A DNA stretch of 6,452 nucleotides from an uncultured Pleurocapsa sp. (GCA_937884735.1 CAKZYI010000122.1:1-6452), one strand, 5' to 3'; counted from the first letter of the stretch, positions 1 through 6,452 are shown. Program-made: numbers and translations. The notes: generated by a model not told the origin, from the sequence alone.

Positions 1-8
1 AACATTTG

Positions 9-353
9 TTATGCCGATGCAACGGCTTGTTTGGTGCGATCGCGAATTGTCTCGGCGATCGCTTTTAGCCATTGTTCGGTAATCATTTCTTTGGATAGTT
101 GAAAGACACAATATCCATGTTGCTGTGCCAGGTTGAGCTTTTCATAGTCTCTCATTAGGCTTTTGCCCGTGCTGTGTCCTCCCTTATGCCATATTAGTCC
201 GTTGATTTCGATCGCCACTTTTGCAGGGAAATTCACATAATCGAATTTAAAACGGCGTTTGGGAATTAGACGTACTTCTGTATCTAAGTCTAAGTCGGGA
301 AATAAGTCATCCCATAACAAATCGAATTCAAATTCAAGACTGCTGATGCTCAT
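9..353 (-). CDS. Small DUF559/Vsr-like predicted endonuclease
   Basis: A complete 114-residue protein, ATG at 353-351 to TAA at 11-9, probably a cytoplasmic DNA-cleaving or nicking enzyme of the PD-(D/E)XK restriction-endonuclease fold. The visible core is a strand ending in FDY (Asp38), then AIEING with Glu49, then WHKGGHSTG (residues 55-63), then RDYEKLN (68-74) and a final strand with GYCVFQL (80-86). This order (FD, IE-x-x-G, H-x-x-G, D-x-x-K-x-N, G-x-x-V) matches DUF559-like and phage-type nuclease domains. The usual Lys of ExK is Asn51 here, as is often tolerated in this group. The acidic N-terminal 25 residues are not recognised. No convincing Shine-Dalgarno sequence precedes the ATG. 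The gene carries two HIP1 sites and is divergent from the LRV operon across a 92-base gap. The fold is fairly secure; the substrate and any link to the operon are unknown. Confidence 0.72.
   Translation of the reverse strand: MSISSLEFEFDLLWDDLFPDLDLDTEVRLIPKRRFKFDYVNFPAKVAIEINGLIWHKGGHSTGKSLMRDYEKLNLAQQHGYCVFQLSKEMITEQWLKAIAETIRDRTKQAVASA
36..62. repeat. Two adjacent HIP1 palindromes (GCGATCGC)
   Basis: Perfect GCGATCGC at 36-43 and 55-62, inside the nuclease gene. HIP1 is a highly over-represented octamer in many cyanobacterial genomes. Further copies are at 3190-3197, 3223-3230, 3646-3653 and 6031-6038. Together they are the best taxonomic clue in the window. Confidence 0.85.
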
Positions 354-388
354 CGGTTAGATCGGGCGTTTTTTACCAAAGATAACCT

Positions 389-413
389 TAATTAATTGTT
401 TTGACTAATTAAT
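389..413. repeat. Two copies of palindrome TAATTAAT flanking the -35
   Basis: The self-complementary octamer TAATTAAT occurs at 389-396 and 406-413, 17 bases start to start. The second copy overlaps the last base of the candidate -35 box. Repeated small palindromes in a divergent promoter region could be an operator, but the base composition makes coincidence plausible. Confidence 0.2.
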
Positions 414-430
414 ACTGTTTGAATTATATT
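401..430 (+). promoter_or_regulatory. Candidate sigma70-type promoter of the LRV operon
   Basis: TTGACT (401-406) and TATATT (425-430) each match the bacterial consensus at five of six positions and are 18 bases apart. Transcription would start near 436-438, only about 10 bases before the GTG at 446, giving an almost leaderless mRNA. The -10 also reads TATAAT on the minus strand (428-423), but no -35 lies at the right distance for the nuclease gene. The region is very AT-rich, so chance matches are likely. Confidence 0.4.
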
Positions 431-445
431 GTATTTTAATATTTT

Positions 446-2098
446 GTGCAGTTTAAAAATAGTGTGTTAAAAATAGGCAAACTAACAACATCAGAAGAGA
501 AAAAAAATCTAGCTAGAAATGAAAATACACCAGGGGACATTCTAAGTTTACTTAGCCAGGGAAATAAAGAAGTTCGTCAATTAGTAGCAAGTAATCCAAA
601 TACACCAATAGAAGTATTAAAAAAACTGGGTATAGAATTTGCTGATGAAATTGTTAATAATCCCGTTTTTAATCTTTTACTATTAGAAGATAGTAATAAT
701 AATTTTTTAAAGATGTGTTTGGCAACTAGTACGACAACATCTCTAGAAACACTAGAAGAATTGAGTAGCGATCTTGATTGTGATATTCGAGGTCAAGTTG
801 CTAAAAATAGTAAGATAACAGGACGTATTCTAAATAGATTGGGTGAAGATAAAGATTACTATGTCTTACTTTCAGTTCTAGAAAATCGTAACACCACCGA
901 ACAAACACTATACAAACTGCTTAATTCTGTTCTGTCTAATTATTTCACTAGCAAAATTCTAAAACATCCTAATGCTTCTTTAGATATTTTATTAACAGCA
1001 GCCGAACATCCATACAGTAATCCTCGTATTGCTGTATCAAAATGTCGTAAAACACCAAAATATTTGTTGGTTAAGTTGTCAGATGATTATGTTGCTTCTG
1101 TTCGTCGGGGAGTTGCAGGAAATCCTAGAACACCAGCAGAAATATTAACTAAATTATCCAGTGATAATGCTTTATCTGTAATTAGAGCCGTTGCCAGAAA
1201 TCCTAAGACACCAGATAATCTATTAACTAAGTTAGCGAATCATAGTAATAAGTCTATTCGTCGAGCTGTTGCCTATAATCCCAAAGCATCAGCAGAAATA
1301 TTGAGTAAGCTAGCTAATGATTCTGAGCAAGAAGTTTGTATGGGAGTTATTAAAAACTTCAATACGCCTATCAATATTTTGAACAATCTAGTTAAACAAA
1401 ACCATTACTATATTTATTCATCTATCTGTAATGATAATATATTAGCAAATATTTTTGATGCACAGTTAATTGAAAAACAAAATAATTATATTGAAGAAAA
1501 GCTATCAGTATATGTAAACAAAAAAATCATTAAAATATTTAAAAGAAAATACAATATCAGCAATACTGATTTTCTTATTAGAGTAATTTCCTTACGTCGT
1601 AATTCTATTCGGCGTAAAGTTTTGATTAATGCAAGATTACCAAAAAATATATTAAATGACTTAGCGAATCATCCCAGTAAATATATTCGTAAGATAGTAG
1701 CAGGTCATCCTGACACATCACCTGATATGTTAGCTAAATTAGCTCAAGATCCTATTGAAGCTGTTCGTAAAGCTGTCACAGAAAACCCAAATACACCACT
1801 TGAATGTTTAAGATTACTGACAAAAACTGTGAAAAATTATTGTTTACGTAAGTCTATTAAACAACAATATATTAAAAAGCAAGATATGTTAATTTCTATC
1901 TTAAAACAGCTAGCAGTAAGTTCGGATTGGATAGATCGACAAGAAGCAGCAAAAAACACTAATACACCTTTAATTATTTTAGAAAAGCTGCAAGAAGACT
2001 CTAATGAATACGTCAAAATGAGCGCAGTTAATAATGTCTATTGTTGTTTGAATGCGGAAAATATAGCTAATCAAAAGTCAACAAGCAAACTAATATGA
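446..2098 (+). CDS. LRV (leucine-rich-repeat variant) solenoid protein
   Basis: A 550-residue protein built almost wholly of helical repeats marked by an N-P-x-T-P turn. Turns begin near residues 25, 50, 72, 95, 121, 147, 174, 200, 226, 252, 278, 304, 330, 395, 421, 447, 504 and 530, mostly 26 apart. A unit reads roughly: S-x-R-x-x-V-A-x-N-P-x-T-P-x-x-I-L-x-x-L-A. This is the LRV/HEAT-like superhelix, usually a protein-binding scaffold. A Lys- and aromatic-rich segment (about 335-388) interrupts the array. There is no signal peptide, membrane segment or enzymatic motif, and no N-terminal cysteine cluster such as the Fe-S module of the Azotobacter LRV protein. The start is GTG at 446, just after an in-frame stop (437-439), without a Shine-Dalgarno; GTG at 464 is an alternative. 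It is the first gene of the operon and its stop overlaps the next gene by ATGA. It may sense or dock a partner for the DndD-like ATPase (inference). Confidence 0.85.
   Translation: MQFKNSVLKIGKLTTSEEKKNLARNENTPGDILSLLSQGNKEVRQLVASNPNTPIEVLKKLGIEFADEIVNNPVFNLLLLEDSNNNFLKMCLATSTTTSLETLEELSSDLDCDIRGQVAKNSKITGRILNRLGEDKDYYVLLSVLENRNTTEQTLYKLLNSVLSNYFTSKILKHPNASLDILLTAAEHPYSNPRIAVSKCRKTPKYLLVKLSDDYVASVRRGVAGNPRTPAEILTKLSSDNALSVIRAVARNPKTPDNLLTKLANHSNKSIRRAVAYNPKASAEILSKLANDSEQEVCMGVIKNFNTPINILNNLVKQNHYYIYSSICNDNILANIFDAQLIEKQNNYIEEKLSVYVNKKIIKIFKRKYNISNTDFLIRVISLRRNSIRRKVLINARLPKNILNDLANHPSKYIRKIVAGHPDTSPDMLAKLAQDPIEAVRKAVTENPNTPLECLRLLTKTVKNYCLRKSIKQQYIKKQDMLISILKQLAVSSDWIDRQEAAKNTNTPLIILEKLQEDSNEYVKMSAVNNVYCCLNAENIANQKSTSKLI
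1121..1369 (+). repeat. Best-preserved run of 78-base LRV coding repeats
   Basis: Four consecutive turns, NPRTP, NPKTP, NPKAS and NFNTP (residues 226, 252, 278 and 304), lie exactly 26 codons apart, which is 78 bases. The flanking L-x-K-L and V-R/I-R-x-x-V-A segments recur in phase. Similarity is clear in protein but diverged in DNA, so this is an old internal duplication with no sign of recent expansion. Confidence 0.7.
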
Positions 2099-2283
2099 AA
2101 AATAACAGACAATCATCCAATCCAGATTTAAGCTCTATTCAAGAACCCATTACTAGCGCATCACCTGAAGTAAAGGATATTATCGAACAGGTGTTACAGC
2201 TAGAAAAAGATAAACTATATTTAAAAACTCCAAGAAATATCAATGAGGATATTTTAAATATTATTAAAAAAGTCGTGCAATGA
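2095..2283 (+). CDS. Unrecognised 62-residue protein between LRV and DndD-like genes
   Basis: A small hydrophilic protein that I cannot assign to a family. The first 22 or so residues are rich in Asn, Ser and Pro and are probably disordered. The rest looks like two amphipathic helices: SPEVKDIIEQVLQLEKDKLY (residues 23-42) and, after a Pro-Arg-Asn turn, NEDILNIIKKVVQ (50-62). It lacks the size and sequence character of DndE. ATG at 2095 overlaps the LRV stop by ATGA and its own stop overlaps the next ATG by ATGA. No Shine-Dalgarno is needed if translation is coupled. Position and coupling imply fixed-ratio production with the ATPase, so an adaptor or small subunit of that complex is the simplest guess. 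The double overlap and sensible helical pattern argue that it is a real gene. Confidence 0.7.
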   Translation: MKNNRQSSNPDLSSIQEPITSASPEVKDIIEQVLQLEKDKLYLKTPRNINEDILNIIKKVVQ

Positions 2284-4355
2284 AATTAAATTACCTGCAA
2301 CTATGTAACTTTAGACAATTTTATAATAAAACGCCACAAATCAAATTTGCCAGCGGAGAGAGAAACACCACGGTTATTTATGGCAATAATGGTGCAGGAA
2401 AAACAACTATTTTAAATGCTTTTACTTGGGTACTATACGAACGATTTACTTCTGCTTTTGCTTCTCCCGAATTGTTAGTTAATCAACGAGCAATTACAGA
2501 GGCAAATTTGGAACAAGCTGTAGAATGTTGGGTCGAGTTGCAGTTTGAACACGATCGCAAGCTGTATCAAATTAAGCGCAAATGTTACGCTAACAAAATT
2601 TCGGATATCGAAGTTAAATACACCCCCACTAAGTTGTTTATGTTGGTGGCAGGAGACGATGGGCGATGGTATACGCCGTTAGAAGCAGCCGAAGATATCA
2701 TTGAAAGAATTTTACCTGCTAGCCTGCATCAATATTTTTTCTTTGATGGGGAAAGAATTGATAGTTTTTTTCGTCACAATCAAGAATACAGTATTGCTGA
2801 AGATACCAAAGAATTGCTGGGAGTAAAAATTTTAGATCGGGCAATTGAGCATCTGAAAAAAGCCAAGCGAACTTTACAAGAAGAACTTCAAGAGTTAGGC
2901 GATGCTCGAACCAAAGAGTTGGTAAGCAGACAAATAAAGCTAGAGCAAGATATAGAAAGTCTCAAGCAAGAACTTAAAGATAATATTACCAAGGTACAAC
3001 AATTAGAACAGCACAAACTGCATCTATCTCGACAATTATTAGATGTTAGTGGTGCGGATAAAATACAGCAACTAAAAACCAAATTGGTTAGTCAACAAAA
3101 AAATCTTAAAAAGGATCTTATTCAAAGCAAGATTAAGCTCAAAAAAATCTTATCTCAAACAAGCCACACGGTTTTTCTAGATAATATTAGCGATCGCTTT
3201 ATTACTTTGTTACAAAATTTGCGCGATCGCGGTCAATTGTCAAGTGGAGTAAAGCAAGAGTTTATTCAACAATTATTAGATCGACAAAGTTGTATTTGTG
3301 GTTCGACTCTAATTCCCGAAACGAACACCTACAATAATGTCAAATCTTGGCTAAAAAAAGTAGAGCTAAAAAATATAGAAGAGTCGGCAATTAGACTGGA
3401 AACTCAAGTAACTAAAATAGAATTCCAAACAAGCGATTTCTGGCAACAGCTAGACCAACAGCAGGCAGAAATAAATCATCAATATTTAGAAATAAATCGT
3501 TTAGAAGCAGAAATAAACTCAGCCAACAAGCAGCTTAAAACCTATCCTAATAGAGATATACAGCAGCTACAGCAGCAAATAGAACAGATAGAAGCCGAAA
3601 TTAAAAACTTAATTTTAGAACAGGGTGTTAATCAACAACAACAAAGCGATCGCGCCGAACAATTACACCAGTTAATCAAACAAATTACTCAACATAAACT
3701 CACCGAAAACAAACAACAAATAGCACAAAGACGTATTAGTGCTGCTCAAGAATCAATTATTAGATTAAATGAAGTCAGAACTCTTCTAGAAAAGCAGTTT
3801 CGTCTAGCCCTAGAACAAAAGGTACAGGAGATATTTAGCTTTATCTCTTTTACTCCATACACTCCCAAACTAAGTAATAATTATGAATTAACTTTAGTCC
3901 AAAATATTGCAGGAGTCGAAGTACCCGTGGCTGCATCCACTGGAGAAAATCAAATATTGAGTCTTTCTTTTATTGGCGGAATCATTGACCGTGTAAGACA
4001 ATGGAGTCAACAGAATACTTTGGTAGGTTATGACAGCAGCACTTTCCCCATTGTTATGGATTCTCCCTTTGGGAGTTTAGACCAAATTTATCGCCAACAG
4101 GTAGCCAAAGCAATTCCCGAATTAGCCAATCAATTAATTATTTTGGCAACTAAAACCCAATGGCGGGGAGAAGTACAGACAGAAACCAAATCTCGAATTG
4201 GTCAAGAATATGTGCTAACCTATTATTCGCCAAAAACAGATTGTAAGCCAGATTGGTTAGATTTAGAACAGCAAAATTACTCTTTAGTTAGACACAGTTT
4301 AAATAATTTTGAATATACTGAGATTGTCACCATCAAATATCAATGCAAATCATAA
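2280..4355 (+). CDS. dndD: DndD/Rad50-like SMC-type ATPase
   Basis: A 691-residue ATPase resembling DndD, the ATPase of DNA phosphorothioation, and more broadly Rad50/SbcC. The N-terminal lobe has an FRQF segment (11-14), Walker A GNNGAGKTT (35-43) and the DndD-like FFFDGERID (153-161). A long coiled-coil arm, rich in Gln, Glu, Lys and Leu, spans about 185-510. Its middle holds a CICG hook (Cys338, Cys340), with one residue between the cysteines where Rad50 has two. The C-terminal lobe has the ABC signature region STGENQILSLSFIGG (553-567), Walker B FPIVMD (589-594) with D-loop SPFGSLD (595-601), and ILATKTQW (621-628). All ATPase motifs look intact, so it should be active. The length fits DndD (about 650-700). 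ATG overlaps the preceding stop by ATGA. It has three HIP1 sites. No dndB, dndC or dndE is adjacent, so a canonical sulfur-modification role is doubtful; the symbol marks family resemblance only. Confidence 0.85.
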   Translation: MKLNYLQLCNFRQFYNKTPQIKFASGERNTTVIYGNNGAGKTTILNAFTWVLYERFTSAFASPELLVNQRAITEANLEQAVECWVELQFEHDRKLYQIKRKCYANKISDIEVKYTPTKLFMLVAGDDGRWYTPLEAAEDIIERILPASLHQYFFFDGERIDSFFRHNQEYSIAEDTKELLGVKILDRAIEHLKKAKRTLQEELQELGDARTKELVSRQIKLEQDIESLKQELKDNITKVQQLEQHKLHLSRQLLDVSGADKIQQLKTKLVSQQKNLKKDLIQSKIKLKKILSQTSHTVFLDNISDRFITLLQNLRDRGQLSSGVKQEFIQQLLDRQSCICGSTLIPETNTYNNVKSWLKKVELKNIEESAIRLETQVTKIEFQTSDFWQQLDQQQAEINHQYLEINRLEAEINSANKQLKTYPNRDIQQLQQQIEQIEAEIKNLILEQGVNQQQQSDRAEQLHQLIKQITQHKLTENKQQIAQRRISAAQESIIRLNEVRTLLEKQFRLALEQKVQEIFSFISFTPYTPKLSNNYELTLVQNIAGVEVPVAASTGENQILSLSFIGGIIDRVRQWSQQNTLVGYDSSTFPIVMDSPFGSLDQIYRQQVAKAIPELANQLIILATKTQWRGEVQTETKSRIGQEYVLTYYSPKTDCKPDWLDLEQQNYSLVRHSLNNFEYTEIVTIKYQCKS

Positions 4356-4432
4356 TCATAGCAATATAGATAGTTAATAATTCATGTCTGAGATGCACCA
4401 AATATCGAGCCATTTAATTACCGAAGAATACT

Positions 4433-4437
4433 AGGAG
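4433..4437 (+). promoter_or_regulatory. Ribosome binding site of the DEP gene
   Basis: AGGAG lies ten bases before ATG 4448 and fixes that start. It is the only strong Shine-Dalgarno in the window. The 92-base gap (4356-4447) shows no clear terminator, so read-through from the operon is possible. Confidence 0.75.
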
Positions 4438-4447
4438 AAAGATACAA

Positions 4448-5083
4448 ATGCTCTTCTTAGATCATACACAAATAAAATATTGTAAGCTACAGGGTCAAGA
4501 CACAGCTACAACAGGAATTATCTACAATGGCAAGATTTTTACAAGAGCCAAAGCATTTCCCAAAGAAGAATTAGAAGTAGCCATAAAAGAATGTCGCGAA
4601 GAATATTTAGACCATGAAGAACGTTCCAAAATTCCCACTTTGCTGATCAAAGAAAGAAAGAGCGTCGGCATTTGGATGGAAAATCAACGTTATAAACAAA
4701 AAGATATTTTAGAAGTTTTAGGTGGCGAAAAATCTTCCGAGCAAGAATCCTCCAGAAAAAGCACTAGTAAATCTACATCAGATATTAGTCGCATTAGTAT
4801 TAGGCAAATAGCAGCTCAAATGCGATCAGAACAAGGCGTAGAAATCAAAACTCGTCGCTATAAATTAAAATTGTATCAACGCTGTTTTTTAGGTAATGAA
4901 GCAGTAGATTGGATTGTCGGAAAAATAAAAGTATCTCGAACAGATGCAGTAAAAATCGGGCAAAAAATGATAGAAAAGGGAATTGTCAACCACGTTACTA
5001 ACGATCATTCGTTCAAGGATGAAAATTTGTTTTATCGTTTTAATGAAGACAAGGGTAAAAGCATTTGGAACAGTAATGTTTAA
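4448..5083 (+). CDS. DEP-domain protein with unrecognised N-terminal domain
   Basis: A 211-residue soluble protein in three parts. Residues 1-92 form a charged alpha/beta-looking domain that I do not recognise (it starts MLFLDHTQIKYCKL and contains YNGKIFTRAKAF at 26-37). Residues 93-117 are a Ser/Lys/Glu-rich linker, probably flexible. Residues about 122-198 form a DEP domain: RRYKLKLYQRCFLGNEAVDW (136-155), then a helical region with DAVKIGQKMIEKGIVNHV (166-183), and the end DENLFYRF (191-198). DEP domains mediate protein or membrane-lipid contacts and are best known from eukaryotic signalling; I recall stand-alone DEP proteins in cyanobacteria. No transmembrane segment or signal peptide is seen. 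Its own ribosome binding site and a 92-base gap suggest a separate unit from the upstream operon. It is convergent with the DUF1501 gene. The cellular role is unknown. Confidence 0.8.
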   Translation: MLFLDHTQIKYCKLQGQDTATTGIIYNGKIFTRAKAFPKEELEVAIKECREEYLDHEERSKIPTLLIKERKSVGIWMENQRYKQKDILEVLGGEKSSEQESSRKSTSKSTSDISRISIRQIAAQMRSEQGVEIKTRRYKLKLYQRCFLGNEAVDWIVGKIKVSRTDAVKIGQKMIEKGIVNHVTNDHSFKDENLFYRFNEDKGKSIWNSNV

Positions 5084-5124
5084 ACTTACAAGCATTGATG
5101 CTAACGTGGTAATCCATAACCGAT

Positions 5125-5151
5125 AATTATTTTGATTGGATACAAATAATT
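5125..5151. terminator. Weak AT-only hairpin between convergent genes
   Basis: AATTATTT (5125-5132) and AAATAATT (5144-5151) are perfect 8-base inverted repeats around an 11-base loop, within the 87-base gap between two convergent genes. The position suits a bidirectional terminator. The stem has no G-C pair and no clear T-tract follows on either strand, so the call is weak. Confidence 0.2.
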
Positions 5152-5170
5152 CAACCAAATTTAATTTAGA

Positions 5171-6391
5171 TTAAGCCAAAAAGTCTTCTGTTTGAGTTAA
5201 CTTATATTCAGGAAAAACTCGACCCAAACTATTATCGTTAAGCCCCAAACGATTTTGTAAAACTGAAGCAATCGGCTGTCTAAAATCCGTAGCAACAGGC
5301 AAATCTCGGTTTTCGTGTAGTGCAGATTCCTGCAAACCACGCCACTCTCCGTAGACTTTTTTCCCACGTACTTTGCCACCCAAAAGCCACATTACATTTC
5401 CATGTCCATGGTCTGTTCCTTTGTTACCATTCTCTTTAACTGTGCGACCAAATTCTGACATCACTACAATTGTTGTATCAGAATATATTGGCTCCAATCC
5501 TTTTACAAGAGTTGCTAGACCTCGCCCCAAATTAGGTAGCAAGTTGTTATGGATACTATTCTGATTAATATGAGTATCCCAACCTCCTACTTCCATAAAT
5601 GCTAGCTGAGTCCTCGTATTTCCTACCATAAGCCTGGCTACTTCTGCTGCATCATCAACAAAAGCATTAACGTTATTTGCTCCACGAGAAGAAGACATCA
5701 TTTCTTGGTTTAATTCAGCTAATACCGCCATTCTAGACTTGCTTCCATTTTGATAAGCTTTACTCAAATCATCTTTTCCACTGTAAAGACTGCCAAACGC
5801 CCGACTAATATCTGTACGATCTGTAACAATTGGGGCAGTAGAGTTTTTCCCTGGTCTTAAAGTAGCTATTTCCATCGATCCCTTGAGTATATAAGGAGTA
5901 GTTCCTCCTACATTAAGGGCTAGAATCGGTCTATTTTGAGGTAATTCCGCCAAAAGCCGATTCATCCAGCCATCGGCCGTAGATTTAATACCTGGTGTAC
6001 CATTTTCCATATAATCTTGAGCTTGAAAATGCGATCGCTCTGTAAGTGGTAAACCGCTAGCATGAATAAACGCTAGACTCTTCTGCTCCCAAAAAGGCAG
6101 CAAGTCTTTAAGTTTGGGGTGCAAACCAAAAAAGCCATCCAAATCGATGACACCATTTTTCTCTTGAGGATAAGGTATTGCCACGGTTGGTCGAGATTGA
6201 TAATAGTCAGCCTCTTGATGAGGAACAACTACATTCAAACCTTCAATAGCACCCCGTAAAAATATTACTACCAAACGTTGAGGCTGGCTTGTTTGGGCAT
6301 CGATTTGAGCTACGCAACTATTCAATCCAACAGGAATTAGCAATCCCGCTCCTGCGTAAGCAACTGTATTTAAAAATCTTCTTCTTTTCAT
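5171..6391 (-). CDS. Tat-exported DUF1501 family protein
   Basis: A 406-residue protein of the DUF1501 family, which is related to the alkaline-phosphatase/sulfatase superfamily; its substrate is not established. The N-terminus has a twin-arginine signal, KRRRFL (2-7), then a short hydrophobic stretch (about 10-23) and Cys26 in LNSC, a poor but possible lipobox. This points to folded export to the periplasm, perhaps as a lipoprotein. Family landmarks are VVIFLRGAIEGLNVVVP (41-57), GLHPKL (89-94), HASG (110-113), GGWDTH (269-274), SEFGRT (312-317) and TDHGHG (326-331); the Asp and His residues are likely metal ligands. Both termini look complete at the family's usual length. The in-frame GTG at 6394-6392 just upstream is an alternative start; ATG was chosen because a GGGG (6401-6404) lies nine bases before it. 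DUF1501 genes often follow a DUF1800 gene, which would lie beyond the window edge. One HIP1 site lies inside. Confidence 0.88.
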   Translation of the reverse strand: MKRRRFLNTVAYAGAGLLIPVGLNSCVAQIDAQTSQPQRLVVIFLRGAIEGLNVVVPHQEADYYQSRPTVAIPYPQEKNGVIDLDGFFGLHPKLKDLLPFWEQKSLAFIHASGLPLTERSHFQAQDYMENGTPGIKSTADGWMNRLLAELPQNRPILALNVGGTTPYILKGSMEIATLRPGKNSTAPIVTDRTDISRAFGSLYSGKDDLSKAYQNGSKSRMAVLAELNQEMMSSSRGANNVNAFVDDAAEVARLMVGNTRTQLAFMEVGGWDTHINQNSIHNNLLPNLGRGLATLVKGLEPIYSDTTIVVMSEFGRTVKENGNKGTDHGHGNVMWLLGGKVRGKKVYGEWRGLQESALHENRDLPVATDFRQPIASVLQNRLGLNDNSLGRVFPEYKLTQTEDFLA

Positions 6392-6452
6392 CACTTAATA
6401 CCCCGAATACTTAATATTTGTTACTGATTATTTCAACGATACATAGCCTCTG

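Noticed and set aside
446..2098. Recent tandem duplication or a CRISPR-like array in the 78-base periodic region
   Set aside because: The period is in the protein motif only; the DNA copies are strongly diverged and have no spacers, so this is ordinary LRV coding repetition.
2888..3082. A 64-codon minus-strand frame rich in Cys, Ser and Leu
   Set aside because: It is the antisense shadow of the coiled-coil coding region of the ATPase; the composition is what reversed Gln/Leu/Glu codons give.
4384..4434. A 16-codon ATG-to-TAG reading frame ending inside the ribosome binding site of the DEP gene
   Set aside because: It has no Shine-Dalgarno and no recognisable leader-peptide pattern, and a frame this short is expected by chance.
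4889..5158. An 89-codon minus-strand open frame
   Set aside because: It lies mostly antisense to the DEP domain, which is clearly coding, and its translation shows no domain pattern.
5197..5564. Short open frames on both strands (minus 5379-5197, plus 5373-5564) inside the DUF1501 gene
   Set aside because: Both overlap the conserved C-terminal half of DUF1501 in other frames and have no domain or start-site support.
6392..6452. Possible 3' end of an upstream minus-strand gene (a DUF1800 partner would be expected)
   Set aside because: All three minus-strand frames stop within this short segment, and the few residues visible are too few to assign to any protein.
1..6452. Transposase genes, IS ends, tRNA, rRNA or integrase attachment sites
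   Set aside because: No transposase or integrase motif, cloverleaf-like segment or terminal inverted repeat pair could be recognised by eye.

Overview
The window looks like a piece of a low-GC cyanobacterial chromosome. Six perfect copies of the palindrome GCGATCGC (the HIP1 repeat typical of cyanobacterial genomes) are present, at 36-43, 55-62, 3190-3197, 3223-3230, 3646-3653 and 6031-6038. The DEP-domain and DUF1501 proteins are also of types I associate with cyanobacteria. No more exact taxon can be supported from the sequence alone.

Layout: (1) 9-353, minus strand: a small predicted nuclease of the DUF559/Vsr-like restriction-endonuclease fold. (2) 354-445: a short AT-rich divergent intergenic region with a plausible promoter firing to the right. 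(3) 446-4355, plus strand: a tight three-gene operon whose genes overlap by ATGA at both junctions. It encodes a 550-residue leucine-rich-repeat-variant (LRV/HEAT-like) solenoid, a 62-residue unrecognised protein, and a 691-residue DndD/Rad50-like SMC-type ATPase. (4) 4448-5083, plus strand: a protein with an unrecognised N-terminal domain and a C-terminal DEP domain, with its own strong ribosome binding site. (5) 5171-6391, minus strand: a complete DUF1501 protein with a twin-arginine signal, convergent with the DEP gene.

The most interesting part is the LRV / 62-residue / DndD-like operon. DndD normally works with DndB, DndC and DndE in DNA phosphorothioation. None of these is visible here: the operon begins with the LRV gene next to a divergent nuclease gene, and it is followed by an unrelated DEP gene. 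The DndD-like ATPase may therefore work with a repeat-protein scaffold or sensor and a small adaptor in a different DNA-processing or defence module. That is an inference from gene order and translational coupling; the sequence does not show the function.
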